Positions 50,404 to 60,300 of a stretch of 64,000 nt of DNA are shown one piece after another. The notes beneath the pieces were generated by a model. That model was not told the origin of the DNA, searched no databases, and saw only the letters and a program-made list of their open reading frames with translations. Made by a program: the position numbers and the translations under genes. Numbering within the stretch: position 1 is the first letter of the stretch; each line of letters begins with the position of its first letter. Origin of the DNA: a bacterium D16-76 (GTDB lineage: Bacteria; Bacillota; Clostridia; Oscillospirales; Acutalibacteraceae); NCBI GenBank assembly GCA_009917445.1, contig QZEE01000001.1, positions 124,001 to 188,000 on the forward strand. Reading direction: 5' to 3'.

Positions 50404-51609
50404 ATGATTTTTGAAATTCTCTGCTTGGATAGCGCCGAAACAGTGAGATCAAGAACTGTCAGAACGCTTCTCTATGCTCTAATGGCCAATGACAATTTTT
50501 TTGATAGTCCTAAAATGGACGAGGCAAAAGGTACTATATGTGACGATAACAAAAAGCTTCAGCTACAAATTACTCAGTTTCCGACAGATAAGATGCTAAC
50601 AGGGGCACGCTACTCTGTAGCATTTACGCTGTCTGTTAAGTGCGAAGATATTTCCACATTGGATAAGTTTCGTGTTTCACTTGTCGATTACATAAAATCT
50701 ATAGGGTTCTCTAATATTCGCATTTTGCTTGATGAAGTATCTGCTCATCTTGCTGCATCTATTTATCCCAGACTTTATGCGCTTGAAAATCAGGTGAGAA
50801 CATTCATAATTAATTTCTTTTTGAAAAACTTGGGTACAAATTGGACAAGATTGGCTATGGCTGGAGATACATTAGAGAAGATAAAAAAACGGAAAAAGAA
50901 TGATAGGATTTTTATTGAAACAAATAGAGTTGACAGTGATGTTTCTCTTATTGATTTCGATGATTTAGGGAAAATTCTGTATAGCGAGAACTCTATATTA
51001 AGCAGTAAAAAGGCCGATAACGTTGCGGTTTTGATAGAGAAAATATCATCTGCTACCAGTTTGGAGGATTTAAAATCCGAAGTATTAGAGGGGAATTTTT
51101 ATAAATATTTCAAGGATTGTTTTACCCAGAAAGATTTTCAAAACAAATGGTTTTCTTTATATTATTACAGAAACAAGCTGGCCCACAATGGTTCATTTTC
51201 GCAAGAAGAGGCGGATGACTGTGTTTCCTTATGCGATAGTATCTCAGCTATCATTGACAGTGCCTATGAAAAATTGGATACATTTAAGCTCAGTACATCT
51301 GACCAAGAGGCTTTGATGGTTGCGGTAAATGAAATTGCATCTGAGATGCAAAATCCAGAAAGCCCAAGCGAAAAGAGATATGAGTCTGTCACTGAAAGTA
51401 TTTTGCTTGATGAGTTAAAACAGGCGGCGGAAGTACTACCCTTTGTAGGGTTAAGATATTTTGTTGTTGATTGGTTGGGCCAGAAGGGCTATGATTATGA
51501 TTCTTCTTTCACATTGATAAATTACTTGGAAGATAAACAGACTATTAAGTTAAACAGATTTGTCACCCCTGGCACAGATTATCCAACAACAACAATTGAA
51601 CTGCTGTAA
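50404..51609 (+). CDS. HEPN-domain protein, probable defence factor
   Basis: This 401-residue protein is AT-rich compared with both the prophage and the BREX genes. It has an R-x4-H motif, RNKLAH, near 257-262, preceded by KWFSLYYYRNK, characteristic of HEPN ribonuclease domains used in abortive infection and toxin systems. The N-terminal 200 residues (MIFEILCLDSAETVRS, DKFRVSLVDYIKS) match nothing I know. The start has GGTGGAGG 6 nt upstream, its own promoter and terminators. It lies between the recombinases and the BREX operon. It may be prophage cargo or part of the host island. Confidence 0.75.
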   Translation: MIFEILCLDSAETVRSRTVRTLLYALMANDNFFDSPKMDEAKGTICDDNKKLQLQITQFPTDKMLTGARYSVAFTLSVKCEDISTLDKFRVSLVDYIKSIGFSNIRILLDEVSAHLAASIYPRLYALENQVRTFIINFFLKNLGTNWTRLAMAGDTLEKIKKRKKNDRIFIETNRVDSDVSLIDFDDLGKILYSENSILSSKKADNVAVLIEKISSATSLEDLKSEVLEGNFYKYFKDCFTQKDFQNKWFSLYYYRNKLAHNGSFSQEEADDCVSLCDSISAIIDSAYEKLDTFKLSTSDQEALMVAVNEIASEMQNPESPSEKRYESVTESILLDELKQAAEVLPFVGLRYFVVDWLGQKGYDYDSSFTLINYLEDKQTIKLNRFVTPGTDYPTTTIELL

Positions 51610-51717
51610 AGGAAAATTAGGAGTCGTGCTGCATCCAGCCGATTCCAGTACCCCACCAACTCCCTTGGGGGCATACTGCACCCCCTTTTGGTGCGCTATC
51701 CCAAACAACAGAAAAAA

Positions 51718-51747
51718 TTGCACCCCCTATGCGGCAAGGGGGTGCAA
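51718..51747. terminator. Perfect hairpin after the HEPN gene
   Basis: TTGCACCCCCT pairs with AGGGGGTGCAA around an 8-nt loop. GC-rich arms and flanking A/T suggest a terminator or mRNA-end hairpin, readable in either direction. Confidence 0.6.
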
Positions 51748-51774
51748 TCGTATCAAAATCACCAGTTCTTTTCA

Positions 51775-51812
51775 AAAGCAGTCTTTTTTCTGTTTTGAAA
51801 AAGGACTGCTTT
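51775..51812. terminator. Bidirectional terminator-like hairpin
   Basis: AAAGCAGTCTTTTTTC (51775-51790) pairs with GAAAAAGGACTGCTTT (51797-51812), one mismatch. U/A-rich flanks on both sides make it a plausible bidirectional terminator for the HEPN gene. Confidence 0.6.
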
Positions 51813-52170
51813 CTTCGATTTGGTATTGCTACTTTTTTAGCATGAGGCAATTTTTTCGAGTTCTTCTTGCAAAGCACGACTGATTGTGTTAAAATGCATT
51901 TTGGATATTTGCATAGAGCTGATGGAGTTGCATTATATGGATGAGTTTCTTGCAGTCAGTGAGTATCGCGCAAAGACGAGATTTTTATGAATACTTGAGG
52001 TTCGCATTGAGGCTTTTTTATTAAGAATGAACGCTTCTCAATGCAAAAGTAGATGTTTATGCAGAGATACTTATCAACTCATTGTAGGTTACAACTTATA
52101 GTCCATAATAATGCTGCCGTGGTTTTTAAGCCGCAGATAAAGATTCTGTAAGTCTCTGGAGGAAGATATT

Positions 52171-54895
52171 GTGTCTAGTCGGATATCCTGGGATCGATAT
52201 GAAGTTGCCCTTCTCTTGAAGGCCTATGAGCATATAGTTTGGAGGATCCGATATCAACACAGAGGCAGCAAAGCTTTCAGCTGCTTTGCGAGGCCTTGCG
52301 ATTCACCGAGGGATTTTGATCGACGAAACCTACCGCAACGTCAACGGCATGAAAATGCAGTTTGCTAATTTGCAGTACCTTTTCACAAATGGCAGTAAGG
52401 GATTGTCTGGCGCATCAGCACTGATCCGACAAATGTATGAACTGTATATGACTAACCCGGCTGAGTACCAAGTGATTTTAGAGTGGGCAAATCGGATGAC
52501 TGGAACACCACCCATGTCTGTTGAAGATGCCTTTTTTGCCTATGCGAAGGACAAAACTCCTCTTCCTACCCAAATGCTAGTTGAATATTTGCAAAAAGCG
52601 GCGGATTACTGTCATCTCAAACAGCCTCTTTTGGGAATGACGGATACCAAAGCTGTCCATAAAGCACAGCAGAAGGTTGTTGAGGGAAAACTTTTACGTT
52701 TCCGTTTTCGGAAAGATGCGCAGGCCATCCGCAAGGTCGCGCAGCTCTATTATACCTTTATTAGAAGTTACTTCAAACATGAGGAAAATGCCATCCCTAA
52801 GTCTGTTGACTTGGTAAAGGAATTTGTTGTGGAACAGAAAACTATGGAAGAGAAGTTTGATATCTCTGACTTCCGTTGCAAATTGGACAAAAGCTATAAG
52901 CCTTTCCTTCTCTCTGTCAAAAAGCTTGCCGCGTCTACAGCGGCCCAATACAGTCAGTCTATCGAGGCTGTTGAGCGGTTCATCCGCGAAAGAGGACTGG
53001 ACTGCACCCTCGATACAGACGACCCTGACGAAGTGCAGCGGATTTATGATGTACTCATGGGGCGGAAGGACTTTGCCGACTGGAATAATCAACGTCATCA
53101 CCAATACAGTGCTGCTCTGGCACAGTATGTTGCTTATCTGCATCAAGATGTGGTTGACGCCAAAGATACTGGCACGCTCAATGCCATGACAATTAAGGAT
53201 GTTGTAATCAAGGTGCTCCGTGATGCTGGCAAGCCTCTAACAATGCCTGAGATTGTGCAGCGTATAGAGGCTGGGCAGCTTTATAAGTTTCATTCCAGTA
53301 ACCCAACGCAGATTGTCTACCAGGGAATTCGCCGTTATTGCAAAGGTATGAAGGCCCCGGACCATGCGCCGGTTGACCTATTCGACCGTTTTACCGATGA
53401 GACGGGGCAGATTCGTTATATGCTGATTTATGAAGGTCAGGAGGTAACTGGCAGCACGCAAACCCAGGCGATTGTATCTGCCGATATCCGCTGGCTGTCT
53501 ATTCTGCAGGATTCATTTCCGGACGGCTATATCCTGAATGATTTTCTAGGACAATTTCAGGCCGCCGCTTTCTGGCAAGAGCGTTATGGAGAAGAGTGCC
53601 CGATTCAAGGCAATGCGATTGACGCTGCTATGAAAGCTGTAGGTGTAGTGCGAGATGGCCGGGTGGTTATGAAGAGCGATGAGGATAAAGAGTTGATTTC
53701 CACCATATGCGCTGAAATCAATGATATCCTGTCTTACTATACGGCAGTGTACCGGACATGTATCTATGACCGGCATCGGGAGCAGCTTGCCGCCTGCTCG
53801 ATCTATACCGAACTGGCGATGACACAACAGATTCTATACGAGGCAAAGGACTCCTTCTACTCAGTAAATCAGACCTTTGCCAAGCGTGGCCAGTTTGCAT
53901 CTGTTGTTCAGGATGTCCGTAAAGTACTTCGCAATCACGGCGGACCCATGCCTGTCAGCGATATTGCAAATGTACTATGGTTCATTCCCTATGATACGAT
54001 TTATCACTACCTGTTAATTGATGATGAATCGCTCAATATCGGAAACAGTACCTGGATGCTGGCGGAGCACTTTCCGCTCACTCGGGAGGATGCCGGTAAA
54101 ATCGGAGATATGCTTGACGAGTATTTCCTGACCAACGATTATGTACGGGCAGCTGATTTGATACCGTTGCTAAAGGATCGCTTGCCCGGCATGGCAGATG
54201 ATTTAAGGGAAATGAACTACATGGCTATCTATAATATTGTTGCCTACTATCTGCGGGATCAGTTTAGCTTTACAAAAGCAATCATCTCCCCTAAAGGCTC
54301 CGCCGTCGACTTTACCGGTCTGTTTAGGAGTTTTGCGGCTGAACAGAATACTTTTACACTGGCCGACCTGAATATGTTCGCAAGTGAACTGGATCTCCCT
54401 ATTTACTGGGAAAGCACCTATGCTGGCGGTGCTGTACGCGTTAGTAAAACGGACTTTGTCAATAGACGTTTCATAAATTTTGATGTGGATGCTATCGACG
54501 AAGTACTTCAGGACTTTTGCCCCGATGACTATCTGCCATTGATGGCGGTGTCCTCCGCTACGATGATGCATCTACCATCCTGTGGATATCAATGGAATGG
54601 ATATTTGCTTCAGAGCTATGTGTTTGGCTTCAGCAAGATATTCGGGCTATCCTATTCCAGCTTTGGCAAAACTGGCTATTACGGCGCAATGGTCAGGCGC
54701 AGCTGTAAAACTATCAGTAATTATGGTTCTCTGGTCGAACGAGTGTTGACAGACGACGATACCTGGGAAACTGCAGCTGATGCCTTGGATGTGTTGGTCA
54801 AGAACGGATATCAGGCACTGCGAAAATACAAGGGTATCGACACTGCCGTAGCAAAGGCGAAACAGAACAAATTATCATCAGATGATAGGGGGTGA
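52171..54895 (+). CDS. HARE-HTH protein, first gene of the BREX-like operon; apparent frameshift near the start
   Basis: A GTG at 52171 with GGAGG opens a frame beginning RISWDRYEVALLLKAYEHI. The matching continuation, SDINTEAAKLSAALRGLAIHRG, lies in the +1 frame from about 52238 and runs to 54895 (the main frame has a TTG at 52286, 869 aa). So the gene appears frameshifted by one base near 52232-52240. The main part carries a HARE-HTH domain (KDVVIKVLRDAGKPLTMPEI, about 301-385 of the main frame) and a similar second one (VVQDVRKVLRNHGGPMPVSDI, about 535-600). It ends overlapping brxP by 4 nt. HARE-HTH is linked with recognising DNA modification. Confidence 0.75.
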
Positions 54896-54900
54896 GCCCT

Positions 54901-57363
54901 TTGCACAAGTATAAGTGGGATCCCATGACGGGCGGCATATTACTTCTTCCACAGCAGGAAAAGAGCAGCAGAGAGCCTCGCCCTGTCTATTACCGAGAAA
55001 TGAATCTACTGGGTATGGACAAACGTTGGAAATATCCACAGAATGACGATGTACCTATCATGTGGGCGGAGGCAGAAAGATATATCTATCGTGGAAGAAC
55101 AATTGCGCGAACGAAAGGCGGAGGACTATTTCAACGCCCTGAAATCATCTATACAGAAGCAGAAGAAGGTATACCTGAAGGCGAAACATTAACACCTGTT
55201 GATGTTGATCGCATGATCGCAAAGAATACTGAACTACTGAATAATCTTCTGGAGGAAACTGCCCAGAAAATATATAGCACATACGTTAAATTCAGAGACC
55301 GCATTGATCTGTTCTATGTCGCTTTTAGTGGTGGAAAGGACAGTGTCGTTGCATTAGATATGGTGCAACGGACGTTACCTCATAATGCTTTTAAAGTCGT
55401 ATTCGGCGATACTCAAATGGAATTCCCTGATACCTATCGAACAGTTGCAACGGTTGAATCATGGTGCAAGGAAAATGGCATAGATTTTCTGCGCGCAAAA
55501 TCTCCGCTTTCACCCAAAGCGGCATGGAATATTTTTGGTCCCCCCGCGGCAGAAATACGCTGGTGTTGTTCTGTTTTCAAGACAACTCCGCAGATCCTTC
55601 TGCTTCGCAATGTTATGCAAAACTCGAGTTTTACAGGAATGGCTTTTACTGGGATAAGAGCTGAAGAGAGTGCTTCCAGAGGAGAATATGATGATATAAG
55701 CGAAGGAAAAAAGCACAAGGGACAGTTCAGCTTCCATGTCATATTTGATTGGAATTCTGCTGAACTTTATATGCATATTTATCGCAACCACCTACCTTTG
55801 GGAGACTCCTATTTCAAGGGTGTGCCGCGTGCAGGATGCCTTGTTTGTCCAAATGCGGTAGGGAGAAGCGATTATTTCAGAAGGACAGCCTACACGAAGG
55901 AAATAGACGAGTATCTGAATGTAATACGACAGACCAGCGCAAAAGCGGCCACATTTTCTGACAGCCAAATGCAAGAATTTATTAATGATGGACATTGGAG
56001 GACCAGAAGCACAGGCCGCGAATTGGCTTTAGGAAAGGATATACATAGATACCGTGAGGTTGAAAAAGGGACTCACTGTATCACGATTTTGAAAAGTGGT
56101 CTGTACCATCATTGGATACGATGGATGCGTACAGTTGGCGATATTATTCGGTCTGATGGCGGTCACGTTGAAGTCAAGTTTCAGGATAAGACCTATGGGC
56201 TGAATTGGGTCGTCGGCGATGATGGCTTTGATGAAATATGGCTAAGCAACTGTTTTAGATCGAAAACAGACGTTAAGTTTCTCTCATTGCTAAAAAGTTC
56301 TGTTATTAAAGCGGCGTACTGTGTCAATTGCGGAGTGTGTGAAGCCGAGTGCAAGTACTCGTGCATTCATTGCACTGAAAATGGTCTAACAATTGGAGAT
56401 AATTGCCAACATTGCCACCAATGCCATGCTGTCTATGAGCACTGTATTAGATATTACTCAATTCGGAACAAAGAAACGGAGGGAAAACTTTTGAAGGCTA
56501 TTGATCGGTATTCATCCTTTGGGTTTAGAAACTCATGGCTTGAATCCTATGTAAACCATGGCGGTGATATTGAATTCTGGAGTTCTGCAGCTGATGGGCT
56601 TGCTCCAAACAAACGCCGGGACGCATGCCACCAGTTTCTGCTCGATGCAGGTATAATCACAGGAAAATGGAAAACAAAAAAGGATAAAGGAACCCAAGAA
56701 AAGGTGACAGATTTTAGCCCGATTCAGAACACAAAATTTGGGGAGAAAATCCTTGAGCTTGGGACAACAAGCGCAATCTGGGCTCTTATCATGGTAAATC
56801 TGGTTTCAAATCCGGATGTGCCCACTTTTCGATGGTTCCTGGAAAACTGTGAAATGTTCCAAACATACGATGAAGAAGACTTGTTTAACCTGCTGATCCC
56901 TGTTTTTGCCAATGATGAAAAAGGGCATGGAAAACAGAATGTGATTGACTCTCTGAAAATACTCTTTGCAACAACGCCGCTGGGGCTTGAACAAATTATT
57001 GCGCAGATCGACTACACTGTAAAAACTACTGCTCGTGGTGATATGATCAGTTTGAACTCGCTGACCCGTATGCCATGGTATTCGCCCATCCCCGAGGTCA
57101 TCCTCTACTCTCTCTACAAATTTGCGGAGGCTTGCGGAGACTATCACCAGTTTACACTCTCCTATTTAATGGATGAAACGATTGAACGTGATGGTGTGTC
57201 GCCTACAACTATCTTCGGCCTTGACCGTGACACGATGATTCGTATAATCAATGGCCTTGCTATCAACTACCCGGATTTCATTTCAGCGTCTTTCTCCTAT
57301 GATTTGGATACCATTACTCTTCGTAAAGAGAAAAAAGCTGAAGAAGTTCTTGATTTGCTATAA
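54901..57363 (+). CDS. brxP: BrxP-like PAPS-reductase-family protein
   Basis: This roughly 820-residue protein combines a PP-loop domain (AFSGGKDSVVALDMV, near 140-155) with a KAAWNIFGPPAAEIRWCC segment and a cysteine-rich ferredoxin-like cluster (CVNCGVCEAECKYSCIHC and CQHCHQC, about 475-517). A helical C-terminal half follows. The set defines the PAPS-reductase protein of type 4 BREX. The TTG at 54901 is the likely start: AGGGGGTGA lies just upstream and the family begins at M-x-Y-x-W. A GTG at 54892 overlapping the upstream stop is the alternative. A sulfur-based role is suggested by the fold but unproven here. Confidence 0.85.
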   Translation: MHKYKWDPMTGGILLLPQQEKSSREPRPVYYREMNLLGMDKRWKYPQNDDVPIMWAEAERYIYRGRTIARTKGGGLFQRPEIIYTEAEEGIPEGETLTPVDVDRMIAKNTELLNNLLEETAQKIYSTYVKFRDRIDLFYVAFSGGKDSVVALDMVQRTLPHNAFKVVFGDTQMEFPDTYRTVATVESWCKENGIDFLRAKSPLSPKAAWNIFGPPAAEIRWCCSVFKTTPQILLLRNVMQNSSFTGMAFTGIRAEESASRGEYDDISEGKKHKGQFSFHVIFDWNSAELYMHIYRNHLPLGDSYFKGVPRAGCLVCPNAVGRSDYFRRTAYTKEIDEYLNVIRQTSAKAATFSDSQMQEFINDGHWRTRSTGRELALGKDIHRYREVEKGTHCITILKSGLYHHWIRWMRTVGDIIRSDGGHVEVKFQDKTYGLNWVVGDDGFDEIWLSNCFRSKTDVKFLSLLKSSVIKAAYCVNCGVCEAECKYSCIHCTENGLTIGDNCQHCHQCHAVYEHCIRYYSIRNKETEGKLLKAIDRYSSFGFRNSWLESYVNHGGDIEFWSSAADGLAPNKRRDACHQFLLDAGIITGKWKTKKDKGTQEKVTDFSPIQNTKFGEKILELGTTSAIWALIMVNLVSNPDVPTFRWFLENCEMFQTYDEEDLFNLLIPVFANDEKGHGKQNVIDSLKILFATTPLGLEQIIAQIDYTVKTTARGDMISLNSLTRMPWYSPIPEVILYSLYKFAEACGDYHQFTLSYLMDETIERDGVSPTTIFGLDRDTMIRIINGLAINYPDFISASFSYDLDTITLRKEKKAEEVLDLL

Positions 57364-57387
57364 TGAACGATAAGGAGGCGTTGCAAC

Positions 57388-60300
57388 ATGCCAGCCCAGA
57401 GATATAGCCAATACTTCAATATCGACGAAAAATACAATGCCGTTGTCACCAAAAAGTTGATTGACGAGGGAAAGGTCCGATGGGAAGGATTCTTTCCCCA
57501 TGAAACTTTCATTCGGTTGCTTCAACAGGTAGTTGCCATGCTCTCTGGCAAAGACACAAAGAGTATCTGGGTAGAAGGCACCTATGGCACGGGGAAATCC
57601 CATGCCGCACTGACACTCAAGTGCCTGCTGGAAGCGCCTGAGGAGGCCGTTCACGCTTATTTCAAGGATTATGGCTTGAGCCAAGACCTCTGTAACAAAT
57701 TCTTGGCTGCACGATCAGAAGAGATTAATGGAAAGCTGATTGTTGTGCATCGCATTGGCTCCTCCAATATAAAGAATGACGATGATCTAATCTGGGCTGT
57801 GCAGGACAGCATATCTCGCGCACTTCAGGACGCAGGCATAAAAAATATGGCGGCAGGTACCTTGAAGGAGGCTCTCCTAGCCTGGATCAATGAGCGTTCT
57901 GCAAATAAAGACTATTTGGCTAGCCTGGTCAGCGAGACACCGCAGAATTTCGGCGGCATGGGGTTGGATGCGCTCCTGCAGATCCTCCAGTCTGATGACG
58001 AGAAGTCCATCGAAACGTTGATGGAAAAACTTGTCACGCTCTGCCGCGAGAATGGTATCCTGGCAATGAACATGGACGCTGAAAAAATGGCGGCATGGCT
58101 GGAAGCTGTCATCGACAAAAATGGGCTCGGTGCTATCGTCTTCATCTGGGACGAATTCTCTGAGTATTTCAAAAACTGCCAGAACTCCCTGACTGGCTTT
58201 CAGACTCTGACCCATGTCAGTTTCAGCAAGCCCTTCTATTTCGTGATCGTGACGCACGAGAGCGACGGACTGATCACCAACCGCTCTGATCGCAGCAAGA
58301 TCAGTGACCGATTTATCTCTCCGCGTGTGCATATTGAGCTGCCAGATAATATGGCCTTCCAGCTCATGGCACAGGCTATGAAGGAAACGGATGACCCAGA
58401 GATGCAAAAGGAATGGTCAACCATTGTTAAGCCGGGTTTGAACAGTAGGTTGGGAACTGTCAGGATGCGTATTACAACTGGCGCAGAAAAGCATGTAAAG
58501 CCTGGAGAGAAGACCATCCTTTGTGATGACGACCTACAGAAGATTGTGCCGCTTCATCCTTATGCTGCCCTGATACTAAAGCATATTTCTCGCGTTTTCA
58601 CATCTAGCCAGCGCAGTATGTTTGACTTTATCGTGGCGCGTGACCCGGATGTCGAACACACTGGAGATAATGACGAGAATATTCTAGCGTGCCGCGCTTT
58701 CAAATGGTTCATTAACCACAATGGTGTCATGAGCCCTAGTAATCTAATGACCGTCGATATGCTTTGGGATTTCTTCAATGTCAAAGCAGGGGGAAACATG
58801 AACCCCGATGCTCTGGAGATCCTGAACAACTTTGATACACTGACCAGTGAATATCATCTTGATTCAGATCAGCAGCGTGTTCTGCGCACCATACTTCTGA
58901 TGAACGCCATCTGCACCCGTGTGCAGGAAGCAGATATGTTGATGCCCATCTATGAGAATATCGACCTGGCATTCCTCGGTACGGGTTGGCCTACGGGAAA
59001 GGCAGCCAACATTGCCCGCGCCATGGTACATCGCCAGCCGCCTCTCCAGCCCGTGCTGTTTGAAGAACCTATGCAGGACGGTACCATGCGCGTTATTCCT
59101 AAGGCAACTGTTGGTGTAGACATTGAAGAAACCAAAAACAGAATCCGCACTCAACTTTCCACCAAGGACTTGGTGGAAGAAGTTGGCTTTGCACAGGCGT
59201 TGCGTATTCCGGATAACTTGACTGGTCACTTTACTGCGACCATGCTTTATGTCAATTTGAGAAGCACACAAACTTTCCTGAACAGTCTTCGCGATGCAAA
59301 GAACCGTGCGCATAGCAATCCGAATCACTATGAGGTCTGTACTCTACTGGCTATGACGGATGAGGAGCGCAGTGAAGCCAACCGGATGATCCAGAACGCG
59401 GTGAAAGACGGCGTTCCAGAGAATCTGCTCCTGCTGGATGCAACGACAAACACCTTTGCCGCATACCTCGAAACGTATATTACAAACCGCGCTTACAGTG
59501 AATACTATCTTAAGGGCGATAAGAAGCAATCCGGCCAATTTGCTGTCTATGCACAGAAGAACCTTTCCAGCTGGAAAGACCAGGTTGTTGCAGGCGAACT
59601 TCGCCTCTATGATATGACGCATAAGAATGGACAGATGCGTATGGGCTATACCTCCATGACCGAGGTTCTTCAAGAGTTTGACCGAAAGATGTACCCCTTT
59701 GGTATTGAACAATATGCTGTCAAATCAAAGGATTTGTTCACTCGCACTTACATGGGCCAAGGCGCGGAGTGTGGTTTGACGGAATCAGAAAAGGGTATTT
59801 TTACTTCCGGTGCCGGACTGTCCACTGCTCTAAAAGGCGCGTGGAAGGTCGAAGGCGAATACTGGGGTGACACAGCCAACCAGAGTCTAATCATTGTGCA
59901 GCTGAAGAAAAAGGTGGAGGAGATCATCCACGCCGGTTTTGACAAGGGCAGTCCCGTATTCATTACGGATATCGTGAGTGCTTTGTCGGAGCGTCCCTTT
60001 GGCTTGACGCCCTCAAACCTCTCAGCATTTGTTCTGGGTTTCCTGCTGAAGGAATACGCTTGCGACGAATACTTCTGGTCGAACGGCACGACTCGCCCCA
60101 TGAGTGTTGAACTGATGAAATCCGCCATCAAAAATGCGATGGATCAGGCGGTTGCACCAAAGGCAGGATATCGCCCTGAAGCTATTGTAACCATGAGCGA
60201 AGAACTACGGATTTTCCTACAGAGCACCGCTTCCATATTCCATGAAAGTACTGAACGCTGTGGTAGTGTGGATGCCGCCGCTGGTGTGATTCGTTTGGGT

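Larger units (their letters stand above)
51610..52170 (+). other. Intergenic region between HEPN gene and BREX operon
   Basis: This 561-nt stretch carries two long hairpins near its start (51718-51747 and 51775-51812) and no credible gene; open frames on either strand are short and without ribosome sites. An inverted repeat GCATTGAG/CTCAATGC (around 51992-52044) lies in its middle. The BREX promoter must lie near its end, but I cannot fix it. Confidence 0.5.

Noticed and set aside
51617-51877. Minus-strand frame of 86 codons and a plus-strand frame of 107 codons over the hairpins after the HEPN gene
   Set aside because: Both encode the terminator-like hairpins and no initiation site is visible.
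52080-52170. BREX operon promoter (TTGTAG-N16-CATAAT)
   Set aside because: The match to consensus is weak and other spacings are equally good, so it is not listed as a feature.
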